Assembly (NCBI GenBank): GCA_030432295.1 | Contig: JAUIHI010000043.1 | Coordinates: forward strand, 1-51,350 | Origin: Anaerolineae bacterium | Lineage (GTDB): Bacteria; Chloroflexota; Anaerolineae; Caldilineales; Caldilineaceae | Direction: 5' to 3' | Length of the DNA: 51,350 nt | In this document: positions 1 through 8,012 of the stretch, piece after piece | Position numbering within the stretch: the stretch's first letter is position 1 | Layout of the letters: each line of letters opens with the position of its first letter | Translations under genes and position numbers: made by a program | The notes under the pieces: generated by a model | Told to the model about the DNA's origin: nothing | Databases searched by the model: none | What the model saw: only the letters and a program-made list of their open reading frames with translations

Positions 1-111
1 CGTTTTCGCCGCCTCAGCAAAGACTTTGAGCACTGTACCAAAAGTAGCGAAGGTGTCATTTATGTCGCTTCCATCGCCACTATGCTCAAACGCATCAAAC
101 CTACTACTTAA
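1..111 (+). mobile_element. IS5-like transposase, C-terminal fragment
   Basis: An open frame runs from the window edge to TAA at 109-111 and encodes 36 residues containing RRLSKDFEH, then SSEGVIYVASI and MLKRI. This resembles the C-terminal end of DDE transposases of the IS5 group, where an RRL-K-(Y/F)E motif holds the last catalytic glutamate. The rest of the element lies outside the window. The insertion sequence appears to end within a few bases of position 119, where the reading frame of a PIN-domain protein resumes without a start codon, so the element probably interrupted that gene. The terminal inverted repeat cannot be verified from one end. Family assignment is by motif only. Confidence 0.6.
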
Positions 112-118
112 TTTCTAA

Positions 119-385
119 ACACGCTCTGAACGACGAGAAGCTGTCCTGGTTTGGAAACGCTACGCATCCATTGATACTGAAGAGTCACAAAGTATTACGA
201 CGAAAGCGGCAGAGTTGCAGAGCAAAGGCCTGAAGAGCAAGGATGCGCTTCACGTCGCTTGTGCTATCGCGATGGGATGCGACTATTTTTTGACGACGGA
301 CGATAGACTGATCAAACGGATAGCGAATTCTGTGGAAATTCGAGCCGTCGATCCAGTCACCTTTGTTCGGGAGGTAAATCTATGA
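119..385 (+). pseudogene. PIN-domain (VapC-like) gene, 3' part only
   Basis: The open frame begins directly after TAA at 116-118 and ends at TGA 383-385. It contains KSKDALHVACA and CDYFLTTDDRL, the C-terminal half of a PIN domain in which conserved Asp residues (the D of KDALH, and the DD of TTDD) bind catalytic metal. No start codon or N-terminal first Asp remains. The 5' half has been lost, apparently to the IS5-like element ending just upstream. PIN proteins of this type are usually ribonuclease toxins of toxin-antitoxin pairs. The next small gene starts within its stop codon (ATG at 382), the spacing expected of such a pair. The fragment is unlikely to be active. Confidence 0.7.
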
Positions 386-615
386 TGACCGATACTGAAA
401 TCAGACTGCTGGGTGTGAGAGCACTCACAACCGCGCTGGGTGAGGTGAACGCGGAGAAGTTTATCACCCTGATTCTGCGTGAACCGTTCGATTACACAGA
501 GTGGCAGGAAAATCTGTGGGATGACCGGGCCATCGAAGATATTAGCCGATCCGCGATGACCTTCCGCCGCTCATTAGCCGTAGGTGACAGTCAGACTTCA
601 GTTGTGTCAGGTTAG
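382..615 (+). CDS. Small partner of the PIN-domain gene, putative antitoxin-like
   Basis: A 77-residue acidic/neutral protein beginning MMTDTEIRLLGVRAL. It is overlapped by the stop of the PIN fragment (ATGA), and GGGAGG at 369-374 gives a good ribosome binding site. The pattern TEIRLLG..ALTTALGEV..EKF, followed by a short tryptophan-rich DYTEWQENLW segment, resembles small uncharacterised proteins encoded next to PIN genes in cyanobacteria and Chloroflexota. No DNA-binding domain is recognisable. Position suggests it was co-translated with the toxin. With the toxin gene broken, it is an orphan whose expression may now depend on the neighbouring insertion sequence. The antitoxin role is inference from context. 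Confidence 0.55.
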   Translation: MMTDTEIRLLGVRALTTALGEVNAEKFITLILREPFDYTEWQENLWDDRAIEDISRSAMTFRRSLAVGDSQTSVVSG

Positions 616-632
616 CAAAGGATCGCACACCA

Positions 633-1106
633 TTGCACCCCACACCTGCGCCCTCCGACACAATCCCTACCATCACCCTGCGCGAAGTCACCGCCGAAAC
701 CGTGCGCGCCATCTGTGATCTGAAAGTAGCAGCGCATCAACGCAATTTTGTCGCACCCAACGCTATCTCCATTGCCCAGGCATACTTCGCACGGGACAAC
801 GCTTGGTTTCGCGCGGTCTACGCCGACGAGACCCCCATCGGCTTTCTGATGCTGGACGACAACCCGGTCAACGCGGAGTACGGCCTCTGGCGCTTTATGA
901 TCGATGAACGCTATCAGGGCCACGGCTATGGGCGGCAGGCACTGGAACTCCTCATCGCCCACGTGCGTACCCGCCCCGGCGCGACCGAACTCCTCACAAG
1001 CTGTGTCCCCGGCGAAGGCAGCCCCTGCCCTTTCTACCAGCGAATGGGTTTTGTCTACACCGGCGAGGAAGACGACGGAGAGCTGGTCATGCGGCTGGCT
1101 CTATAG
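633..1106 (+). CDS. GNAT family N-acetyltransferase
   Basis: 157 residues, spermine/spermidine acetyltransferase-like GNAT fold. Strand 4 is followed by the acetyl-CoA pyrophosphate-binding loop in MIDERYQGHGYGRQAL (the R/Q-x-x-G-x-G/A signature, about residues 92-103), and YQRMGFV provides the typical C-terminal motif. It probably transfers acetyl from acetyl-CoA to an amine of a small molecule; the substrate is unknown. The only suitable start is TTG at 633, with AAAGGA at 617-622 as ribosome binding site; the first in-frame ATG would cut away half the fold. It is followed after 19 bases by the SDR gene on the same strand, so the two may be co-transcribed. Confidence 0.8.
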   Translation: MHPTPAPSDTIPTITLREVTAETVRAICDLKVAAHQRNFVAPNAISIAQAYFARDNAWFRAVYADETPIGFLMLDDNPVNAEYGLWRFMIDERYQGHGYGRQALELLIAHVRTRPGATELLTSCVPGEGSPCPFYQRMGFVYTGEEDDGELVMRLAL

Positions 1107-1125
1107 GCAGAGATAGAAAGCACCA

Positions 1126-2601
1126 ATGACAACCGAAAAAACGGAACGTCCCCACATTCTCGTCACCGGTGCAACCGGCTACATCGGCGGGCGGCTGATC
1201 CCCAACCTGCTGGCCCTGGGCTATCGGGTGCGCTGTCTTGTGCGAGACCCGGAACGACTGCAAGGCCGCCCCTGGCAGAGTCGGGTGGAGATTGTGGCCG
1301 GGGATGTGCTGCAACCGGAGACGCTTGTCCCGGCTTTGCAGGGAACCACAGCCGCCTACTACCTCATCCACAGCCTGGCCGGCGGCGACGACTTCCACGA
1401 ACGGGACATCACCGCGGCCACCAATTTCGCCGCAGCCGCGGAAAAGGCCGGTGTCCAGCGTATCATCTACCTGGGCGGTCTGGCCGAATCCTCTCCCAAT
1501 CTTTCCGAACATCTGCGCTCCCGCCAGCAGAGCGGCGACGCCCTGCGCACCAGCCGCGTCCCCGTCACCGAATTCCGGGCCGGGGTGATCGTCGGCTCAG
1601 GTAGCCTCTCCTTCGAGATGATCCGCTATCTGACCGAACGGGTTCCGGTGATGATCTGCCCCCGCTGGGTCTACACCCGCACCCAGCCCATCGGCATCCG
1701 GGAAGTGCTGGAATATCTGGCCGCGGCCCTGGAAGCGCCGGAAAGCACAGGCAAAATCATCGAAATCGGCGGCGCGGAAGTCGTCACCTACGGCGAAATG
1801 ATGCTCCTCTACGCAGAGGTGCGAGGTCTCAAACGCTGGATGATTCAGGTCCCCGTGCTCACGCCCCGCCTCTCCTCCTATTGGGTCAATCTGGTCACGC
1901 CCATCCCCGCGGCCATCGCCCGCCCGCTCATCGAGGGGCTGCGCAACGAAAATGTGGTCCACGACGACAGCGCCCGCACCCTCTTCCCAGACATCCAGCC
2001 CGTGGGCTATCGGGTGGCCGTGGAACGCGCCCTGGCCCGGCTGGATGCGGGCAATCTGGAGAGTGTCTGGAGCGACGCCCTGAGCACCAGCCAGGGGGAT
2101 GTGCCACCGGTGACGCTCACCGTCCACGAGGGAATGGTGCTGGAACGACGCCAGCGGGTAGTGACCGCTTCCCCCGCCGCGCTCTACAAAGTTTTCACCG
2201 GCATCGGCGGCAAGCGGGGCTGGTTCGCCTTCAACTGGGCCTGGGAGATTCGGGGACTGATGGACAAACTGATCGGCGGGGTGGGGTTGCGCCGGGGCCG
2301 CCGGGACCCGGACGACCTGCGGGTGGGCGAGGCCCTGGACTTCTGGCGGGTGGAAGAAGTAGAGCCGAATCACCTGCTGCGTCTGCGGGCTGAGATGAAA
2401 GTGCCGGGCAAAGCCTGGCTCCAGTTCCAGGCCACGCCCCGGGAAGACGGCCAGACACTGCTCTCCCAGACCGCCTTTTTTGCGCCCAAGGGTCTCTTTG
2501 GCTGGGTCTATTGGTACGCGCTCTACCCCTTCCACGGCTTCATTTTCAGCGGGCTGATCGACCAGATTGTGGAGCGGGCCGCGACTCTTGAACACAATTG
2601 A
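1126..2601 (+). CDS. NAD(P)-binding SDR-family protein with C-terminal DUF2867
   Basis: 491 residues. Residues about 10-300 form an atypical/extended SDR (NmrA/YbjT-like) with the dinucleotide-binding motif TGATGYIGG near residue 15 and an LVRDPERL segment after the second strand. Residues about 340-490 match DUF2867, a START-like ligand-binding fold often fused to such SDRs. Two-domain proteins of this architecture are common in Chloroflexota and cyanobacteria; the reaction is not established. The stop codon TGA (2599-2601) is itself the first triplet of a dispersed repeat that continues TGAGCCACTGATAAAC. Confidence 0.82.
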   Translation: MTTEKTERPHILVTGATGYIGGRLIPNLLALGYRVRCLVRDPERLQGRPWQSRVEIVAGDVLQPETLVPALQGTTAAYYLIHSLAGGDDFHERDITAATNFAAAAEKAGVQRIIYLGGLAESSPNLSEHLRSRQQSGDALRTSRVPVTEFRAGVIVGSGSLSFEMIRYLTERVPVMICPRWVYTRTQPIGIREVLEYLAAALEAPESTGKIIEIGGAEVVTYGEMMLLYAEVRGLKRWMIQVPVLTPRLSSYWVNLVTPIPAAIARPLIEGLRNENVVHDDSARTLFPDIQPVGYRVAVERALARLDAGNLESVWSDALSTSQGDVPPVTLTVHEGMVLERRQRVVTASPAALYKVFTGIGGKRGWFAFNWAWEIRGLMDKLIGGVGLRRGRRDPDDLRVGEALDFWRVEEVEPNHLLRLRAEMKVPGKAWLQFQATPREDGQTLLSQTAFFAPKGLFGWVYWYALYPFHGFIFSGLIDQIVERAATLEHN

Positions 2602-2862
2602 GCCACTGATAAACGCGGATAAAGACCGATAAAGACGGATGTCGTTTCTGAATTTCTCTGTATCTTTGTGCAACTGTAGTAGTCAAGAAGATGGTGGAAG
2701 TTTCAACGCAAAGAGGCAAAGGAGCAGAGACGCAAAGAAATCGCTTTTCTCTCTGTGCCTTTGCCTCTTTGCATCTTTGCGTTAAGAAATAGCCATTCCA
2801 CCATCCCGTTGACCAGTACAGTATCTTTGTGCAACTATCCATCTTTTGTTGTGAGGATATTT
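2599..2862. repeat. Intergenic repeats: CCACTGATAAAC copy plus a long inverted repeat
   Basis: This 260-base gap holds no gene. 2599-2641 is a copy of a dispersed word family (GAGCCACTGATAAACGC) seen again near 17811, 18316 and 26618. 2705-2783 is an imperfect hairpin: AACGCAAAGAGGCAAAGGAG on the left and the matching CTCTTTGCATCTTTGCGTT on the right. It is A-rich and purine/pyrimidine biased. It could act as a terminator for the upstream gene; no U-tract follows. Confidence 0.75.
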
Positions 2863-3591
2863 ATGACAGGCAAAATTCTGATCTACGGCGGTGCAGGCGG
2901 TATCGGCTCGGCCACGGCCCGGCTGCTGGCAGAGCGGGGCTATGGGCTGCATCTGGTGGGACGCAACGAAGAGAGCCTGGCCGCGCTGGCCGGTGAGTTG
3001 GACGCCGCCTATACCGTCGGCGATGTGACCGACGACGCACTCTTTGACCGGGTGGCCCAGGACATCGACGGCGCGCTGGACGGGCTGGTCTATGCGGTGG
3101 GGACCATCAATCTGCGCAGCCTGGCCCGCTTCACGCCAGAGGATATGCTGGCCGATTTCCGGGTTAACGCGCTGGGCGCAGCCCTGGCGATTCAGGCCGC
3201 GCTGCCCGCGCTCAAAAAGAGCGAAGCGGGCGCATCAGTCGTCCTCTTTTCCAGCGTCGCCACCCTCCAGGGCTTTACCTTCCACGCCTCGGTGGGGATG
3301 GCGAAGGGCGCGGTCAACGGGCTGACCCTCTCCCTGGCCGCGGAACTCGCGCCCAAAGTCCGGGTCAATGCCATCGCCCCCTCCCTCACCCGCACGCCCC
3401 TGGCTGCGGGCCTGCTATCCAACGAACGCGTCGCCGCCTCCCTGGCCGAAATGCACCCCCTGCAACGGCTGGGCAGCCCAGAGGACATCGCCAAACTCGC
3501 CACTTTCCTGCTCTCGCCCGACGCCGACTGGATCACCGGTCAGATCATCGGCGTGGATGGTGGCCGTTCGACCCTGCGCACGAAGAATTAA
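2863..3591 (+). CDS. SDR-family oxidoreductase lacking the catalytic tyrosine
   Basis: 242 residues, classical short-chain dehydrogenase/reductase fold with a GGAGGIGSA cofactor-binding turn near the N terminus and a C-terminal TGQIIGVDGG motif. I chose ATG 2863 because the fold begins immediately (MTGKILIYGG) and GTGAGGA lies just upstream; the longer frame from 2755 would translate repeat sequence. The catalytic region reads FSSVATLQGFTFHASVGMAK. Counting back four from the lysine gives valine where Tyr of the YxxxK motif is expected, while the serine is present at the usual spacing. It may therefore be a non-canonical SDR, a reductase using another acid, or a binding protein. The substrate is unknown. 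Confidence 0.82.
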   Translation: MTGKILIYGGAGGIGSATARLLAERGYGLHLVGRNEESLAALAGELDAAYTVGDVTDDALFDRVAQDIDGALDGLVYAVGTINLRSLARFTPEDMLADFRVNALGAALAIQAALPALKKSEAGASVVLFSSVATLQGFTFHASVGMAKGAVNGLTLSLAAELAPKVRVNAIAPSLTRTPLAAGLLSNERVAASLAEMHPLQRLGSPEDIAKLATFLLSPDADWITGQIIGVDGGRSTLRTKN

Positions 3592-3641
3592 CCAGAGTTA
3601 CCATCACATCCACCCGCACTCACACATCCGAGGCCCCTGCC

Positions 3642-6600
3642 ATGGCTAATCGCTGCTTTCATCGCGTTGGTCGATCTCTTGGAGAACGCATTTTTCTATT
3701 CTTATTGCCACTGATCGCCCTGACTTTGGCCCTGATTTGGCTGTCCGGTCAACCGACCGCCCAGGCCATGCCGTCGGAGCCCCAAGCCTTCCCGCCGTGG
3801 AGCTTCAAGCCCCTGGCCAGTGCACTCCCGGCATCCATGGTTTCCCCGTCTGTGTTCGAGATGGGCGAGCAGAACGAACTGCTGGTCAGCCACTTCACCA
3901 GCCCGGTCCATACGGTTTCTCTGGTCATCGGCGGCGTGGCCACCCCGATTTTGAAGGTCGGCGATGCTGCGCCAGGGGGCGGAGTTTTCGCCGAATGCTG
4001 CGGTTTTGGGGCGTACGTGGCTTCACCCACGCTGATATACCTCGCAGCGCCCGTGGACGAAAGTGGAACGACTGTCACGCGTTTCTTCCGCTGGAGCAAC
4101 AGCATTCTGGAACCCATGCCCGTTCCGGCCGGCGTGGAGTATGACTTGGCTGTCAACGACGCCCACGGCCGCTTTCTGGCCAAACGGGTCAACCAGGGGG
4201 CCTCCACCACAGAGTATTGGATCACCGATGGCTTTCTCTTCAACAGCACGCCCATCACCCTGCAGGAGCTGGCCCCCAACACCAACACCGGCACCGCCCA
4301 GCGACTGATGGGGATTACTGCCGACGGCGGTTTTCTCGTCCACGAGGCCATTACCAGCGGAACCTTTGAATGCTCCCGGCGCAGCGCGACGCCGGGCCAG
4401 CCCGATGGGGTTGCCGACCAGACCACGGCCACCCGCCTCTTTTGGATGGGCGGTCGCTCCGGCACCATTGCCAGCGGCACACACACCTCGGACGGCTGTG
4501 TCGGCAACGGCCTGACGATCCACCAAGCGGTGCTAAACAGCGCCGGGGATGTCTTTAGCCAGGAGAGCACCGAGGCCAGCGCGGCTGGGGAATTCACCAG
4601 CTTCGTCACCCGGCTGTGGCTCTATCCCGCCGACGGCGGCGGCACGGAACTGGTCGCCCAGGGCGAGCAGGTCAACGGCGGCGGCCCCTATTTCTTTCTG
4701 ATTCCTCTGGCTGTGACCAAAGCACGACAGCCGATCTTCGTGGCCGCCACCGCGCCCCAGGGCTTTCCCGAAGGGTTGTTCAGCGGTCCCGCCCCGGCCA
4801 CGGACGCCTTCGACGGCGATTTTGTCCAGGGCTTCGGGCAGGATGGCACAGCGGAGCGGCTCTTCCAGTTCAGCGAAAATGGCGGCGTGCTGGTCCAGGC
4901 TCGCCTGGCGGACAACAGCACCGTCAATGCCCTGGGCCGCACGGGGACCCTGGAATGGGCCAACGCCAGCGGGGGCAATTGGGGCGACGCCGCCAATTGG
5001 GACCCAGTGCAGGTTCCCGGCCAGGGGGATGAGAGCGTCTTCCGGCTGGCCGCCTCCTACGATGTCAATGTGGGCAGCCGCACATCCGGGCGCAGCAGTG
5101 TGGAGGCTGGCTCCGTGGCCTTCCAGTCCGCGGACCTGACCCTGATCGGCCCCTTCTCCGTGGGCGGGGCGGCCAACTTCAGCCTGCCCGCGGGCAAGAT
5201 GACAGCCAACGACCTGATCGTCGGCCATCTGCCCCCGACCAACCCGGCCACGCCCCCCACGGCCCGGGTCCACATCGCCAACAGCGGCACGGTCTTCACC
5301 GCCACGGCCCAAACCCTCATCGGCCAGGCCGGGGTGGGGGATCTCTTTATCAACGATGGCCGGTTGAACAGCGGCGAAGTGCAGCTGGGGAGCGGCTTCC
5401 CCGGCACGGCGGTGGTGGGCGGGGTCAATGCCCAGTGGTTCGCCACCAGCCTGAATGTGGGCGCGGGCGCCACCGCCACCCTGACCATCGAAAACGGCGG
5501 GCAGATGGTGGTCAGCAATGCCGCGGTTATCGGCCAGGCCGCCGGGCTGCAATCCTTCCCCGCCCTGCTTTCCGTGGACAACGGCGGGGCTGCCTCCCCA
5601 CCTTTGGGCAATTTCAGAGTCAACCAACTGACCATCGGCGATGCCTTGCCGGGCACAGTGGATATCCAAAATGGGGGGGCGGTGCTTGTCGTGGGCCTGA
5701 TGCAGGTTGGATTGCAGGCACACAACACGCCTTTGGGCGACGGGCGCATCATTGTGGAGGGCACGGACGGCGCGGGCCAGCAGGCCAGCCTTCTCTCCGC
5801 GTTCGAGGATGCGCTCTTGGGCATGGGCAACGGGGCACGGGGTGATTGGCAGATCTTTGGCGGCGGAAAGGGCACGGTGCTGGGCAACCTGCACCTGGGC
5901 CACGAGGCGGGCAGTCGGGGCACCCTCTCGGTGTCGGGGTTCAGTGCCAACGGGCTGCGCTCCCAGTTGAATGTGGGGACGGATGGTGGCACCGAACTCT
6001 GCCGGGTCGGGTTTGATGGCCAGGGTTCTGCCACGGTCTTGGGCGGTGGGCTGCTCTCGTGCAGCAATATGAACATCGGCGGCAACGCTGGCAGCCGGGG
6101 AGATGTGCTCATCTCCGGGCAATCGGCCGGGGGCACGCCCTCCGCCCTGCATGTGGACAGGGTGCTCTGTGTGGGCGGGGCCACGCTCTGCGGATCGGGG
6201 AACGGTGTGACCGGCACCCTGACCCTGAGCGGCGGCGCGATCCAAGCCGACATCCTGGCCGTCGGCCTAGAGGGCCATATTCTCGGCCAAGGCTCCGTGA
6301 CTGTGAGAGATTCCTTCATCTTCGGCGAAGTGGCGCCGGGGCTGGGGCTGCCCGTGCGCAGATTGGGCGCGGCGTCACCGGCCAGCCTGACCATCACCGG
6401 CTCCGTGGAGATGAGCAGCACGGCCAGCCTCGTCCTGGACGTCCACGGCGTGGGCAACCACGACCGGCTGATTGTGGTCGGCCCGGCCAAAGTGGGCGGA
6501 AAACTGGTCCTCAACTTTGGCCAGGGCTTTGCGCCCAAGCAGGGGGACCTCTTTACCTTTGTCCAGGCCGGGACTGCCACGGGCAGCTTCGCCCAGGTGG

Positions 6601-6746
6601 TGATCACCGGGCTGGACCCCGGCTTTGAGAAAAATGTGACTGTCGCCAACGGCGTGGTGACACTCACAGCGCTGAACGACGGGGTGGCGACCACAGAAAA
6701 GAGCGCAGCCGATCTCTTTTTGCCGCTGCTGGTGCGTGGGTGGTAA
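3642..6746 (+). CDS. Large secreted protein with T5SS/PEP-CTERM-type beta-helix repeats
   Basis: 1034 residues. An N-terminal signal peptide is clear: basic residues, a hydrophobic stretch (IFLFLLPLIALTLALIWL) and an AQAM cleavage region near residue 42. Residues about 45-430 form an uncharacterised domain with a paired cysteine (ECCGFG). From about 440 onward come glycine-rich repeats of the form LNVGxGATATLTIENGGQM and DLFINDGRLNSGE, the pattern of T5SS/PEP-CTERM-associated repeats that fold as a right-handed beta-helix. No beta-barrel translocator and no PEP-CTERM motif is present. The protein ends DLFLPLLVRGW, a short hydrophobic-basic tail. It is probably an exported surface or matrix protein; adhesion is inference. 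Confidence 0.82.
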   Translation: MANRCFHRVGRSLGERIFLFLLPLIALTLALIWLSGQPTAQAMPSEPQAFPPWSFKPLASALPASMVSPSVFEMGEQNELLVSHFTSPVHTVSLVIGGVATPILKVGDAAPGGGVFAECCGFGAYVASPTLIYLAAPVDESGTTVTRFFRWSNSILEPMPVPAGVEYDLAVNDAHGRFLAKRVNQGASTTEYWITDGFLFNSTPITLQELAPNTNTGTAQRLMGITADGGFLVHEAITSGTFECSRRSATPGQPDGVADQTTATRLFWMGGRSGTIASGTHTSDGCVGNGLTIHQAVLNSAGDVFSQESTEASAAGEFTSFVTRLWLYPADGGGTELVAQGEQVNGGGPYFFLIPLAVTKARQPIFVAATAPQGFPEGLFSGPAPATDAFDGDFVQGFGQDGTAERLFQFSENGGVLVQARLADNSTVNALGRTGTLEWANASGGNWGDAANWDPVQVPGQGDESVFRLAASYDVNVGSRTSGRSSVEAGSVAFQSADLTLIGPFSVGGAANFSLPAGKMTANDLIVGHLPPTNPATPPTARVHIANSGTVFTATAQTLIGQAGVGDLFINDGRLNSGEVQLGSGFPGTAVVGGVNAQWFATSLNVGAGATATLTIENGGQMVVSNAAVIGQAAGLQSFPALLSVDNGGAASPPLGNFRVNQLTIGDALPGTVDIQNGGAVLVVGLMQVGLQAHNTPLGDGRIIVEGTDGAGQQASLLSAFEDALLGMGNGARGDWQIFGGGKGTVLGNLHLGHEAGSRGTLSVSGFSANGLRSQLNVGTDGGTELCRVGFDGQGSATVLGGGLLSCSNMNIGGNAGSRGDVLISGQSAGGTPSALHVDRVLCVGGATLCGSGNGVTGTLTLSGGAIQADILAVGLEGHILGQGSVTVRDSFIFGEVAPGLGLPVRRLGAASPASLTITGSVEMSSTASLVLDVHGVGNHDRLIVVGPAKVGGKLVLNFGQGFAPKQGDLFTFVQAGTATGSFAQVVITGLDPGFEKNVTVANGVVTLTALNDGVATTEKSAADLFLPLLVRGW

Positions 6747-6786
6747 TGTGCAGGCTAAATCGACGCAAATCCCGCCTTTCGCCGCC

Positions 6787-6815
6787 TTGACAATCCACTT
6801 GCTTACGCCTAAAAT
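6787..6815 (+). promoter_or_regulatory. Sigma70-type promoter for the coiled-coil gene
   Basis: A perfect -35 hexamer TTGACA (6787-6792) is separated by exactly 17 bases from TAAAAT (6810-6815). The first gene downstream starts at 6893 with a GGAGG ribosome binding site, giving a leader of about 70 bases. Confidence 0.7.
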
Positions 6816-6892
6816 AGCCACTGTCCTTGTGCAAGGATTTGCTCAGTTTCGCATTTTTGGTGACAAACCCACAAACTCAATGGAGGTGCGCA

Positions 6893-7201
6893 ATGCCAGC
6901 AGGTACGTTAGCTTCCCAAGTCAACAAAGCGCGGCTGATGGCCGAGGGGATGCGGGGCAATCTGACCCGACTGCAACGCCGAGGTGTGACAGAAGAACAG
7001 ATCGACGCCGGTGTGTCCCTGGCCACGGACGTGGAACGGCTGGATCAGGAGCAGGAAGCCCTGAAGAGCCAGTTGCAGGCCAAGACCGCCGAAGTCAAGG
7101 CCAGCCAGAAGGCGTTGCAGGATTGGTATTCCGAGTCCCGCGCCCTGGCCCGCCTGGAATTTGGCAAGGAGAAGGCCGCGCTCACCCAGTTTGGGCTGTA
7201 A
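6893..7201 (+). CDS. Small coiled-coil protein of unknown function
   Basis: 102 residues. ATG 6893 is preceded by TGGAGG at 6881-6886 and by a strong promoter at 6787-6815, so it is an independent transcription unit. The upstream in-frame ATG at 6827 lacks a ribosome binding site and was not used. The body is dominated by Gln, Glu, Lys, Ala and Leu in heptad-like spacing (VERLDQEQEALKSQLQAK), predicting one long amphipathic helix or coiled coil, with no membrane segment. I do not recognise the family. Confidence 0.65.
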   Translation: MPAGTLASQVNKARLMAEGMRGNLTRLQRRGVTEEQIDAGVSLATDVERLDQEQEALKSQLQAKTAEVKASQKALQDWYSESRALARLEFGKEKAALTQFGL

Positions 7202-7208
7202 CGGGCTA

Positions 7209-7292
7209 CGATTCCGGGAATCGGTCGATTCCAGGAATCGGCCACTCATTCTCGCGAATTCCCTTCATCGTCTGGCCGATTCCCGGAATCAC
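7209..7292. repeat. Cluster of GATTCC-GGAATC palindromes
   Basis: Three near-identical 14-16 bp palindromes occur within 84 bases: CGATTCCGGGAATCGG (7209), CGATTCCAGGAATCGG (7226) and CGATTCCCGGAATC (7277). A half-site-like GCGAATTCCC lies between them. They follow the stop of the coiled-coil gene. They may be protein-binding dyads or relics of a repeat family; no coding potential is seen. Confidence 0.6.
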
Positions 7293-7340
7293 ATCTCACA
7301 GCCGCAAGAACCCAACAAAATTCATCGGTTTTCAGCAATT

Positions 7341-7426
7341 CACGATTCTCACGCGAAGCCGCAAAAAACGCGAAGGACTCTACTCTACATTCGCGACTTT
7401 GCGGCTTCGCGTGAGACAAAATCGTG
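7341..7426. repeat. Long imperfect hairpin (CGCGAAGCCGC family)
   Basis: The left arm CACGATTCTCACGCGAAGCC (7341 onward) is matched by a right arm ending GCGTGAGACAAAATCGTG (7426). Arms are about 34-37 bases with small mismatches around a 15-base loop. It is non-coding and stands immediately before a truncated small gene. Confidence 0.7.
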
Positions 7427-7466
7427 AAGTACTGGTTTTATGGTATGCTATGGAGGAGAAATTCGA

Positions 7467-7649
7467 ATGGAAAATGAAATACCGGATGACCTCCAACCAG
7501 AGTACGATCTCAAAAGCCTGCGCGTCAGAAAAATGGGTGCCCAGCGGACAAGTTTCAGACAGACGACACGCCTGACTGACACCGGTAACGAGGAAAATAG
7601 GAACGCAGAGGTCGCAAGCGGCGCAGAGGACGCAGATTTCGCAGATTAA
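7467..7649 (+). pseudogene. Truncated small gene ending inside a dispersed repeat
   Basis: ATG 7467 has an excellent ribosome binding site (GGAGGA at 7452). The first ~30 residues, MENEIPDDLQPEYDLKSLRV, look like the start of small proteins (DELQPEYD-L) that pair with BrnT/RelE-type toxins. From about residue 38 the reading frame runs into repeat sequence (AACGCAGAGGTCGCAAGCGG, then CGCAGATTTCGCAGATTAAA). The repeat supplies both the C-terminal residues and the stop codon. The expected C-terminal half is missing, so this is most likely a gene remnant cut by a repeat. Assignment to an antitoxin family is by N-terminal resemblance only. Confidence 0.5.
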
Positions 7650-7715
7650 ATCCGTGTTCCTTTTTATCCGTGTATACATCCGGCTATTTACGCATCAAGA
7701 CAGGCAGGAGTACCA

Positions 7716-8012
7716 ATGACGAAAATTACGATTACGAAAGATAATCTGCTCTCTCTCGACGAGTTCAAGACGGTATTAGAGCAGATGGAAGTGCGCAGTT
7801 CACCGTTGAACCACATCTTTCGTCTGCTGCGGGAATTGGTCGCTTTTGAACAGAAATATGAGATGGCAAGCGATGTCTTCTACGCCCGTTTTATGCGCGG
7901 CGAAATGGGAGACGACCTGCCGTTGATCAAATGGGCGGGGAGATATGAACTCTATCTTGAAGCCAGACAGGAGATAGACAGTCAGTTAGCCACACTGCCG
8001 GTGGCTGCCTGA
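7716..8012 (+). CDS. TumA-like antitoxin candidate
   Basis: 98 residues, ribosome binding site CAGGAG just upstream. The sequence contains LLRELVAFEQKYEMASDVFY and then RGEMGDDLPLIKWAGRYELYL, a pattern typical of the small proteins encoded directly upstream of TumE-family (DUF6516) toxins. Its stop overlaps the start of the next gene (TGATG at 8010-8014), so the two are translationally coupled. The likely role is neutralising the downstream toxin by direct binding. The mechanism is inferred from gene order and family resemblance. Confidence 0.6.
   Translation: MTKITITKDNLLSLDEFKTVLEQMEVRSSPLNHIFRLLRELVAFEQKYEMASDVFYARFMRGEMGDDLPLIKWAGRYELYLEARQEIDSQLATLPVAA

Noticed and set aside
4533..6694. 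Two long minus-strand frames opposite the secreted repeat protein
   Set aside because: The plus-strand protein has a signal peptide and recognisable repeats; the minus frames are low-complexity shadows.
6736..7575. 279-residue plus-strand frame over the coiled-coil gene and repeats
   Set aside because: It overlaps a better-supported gene with promoter and ribosome binding site, and its second half is palindromic repeat sequence.
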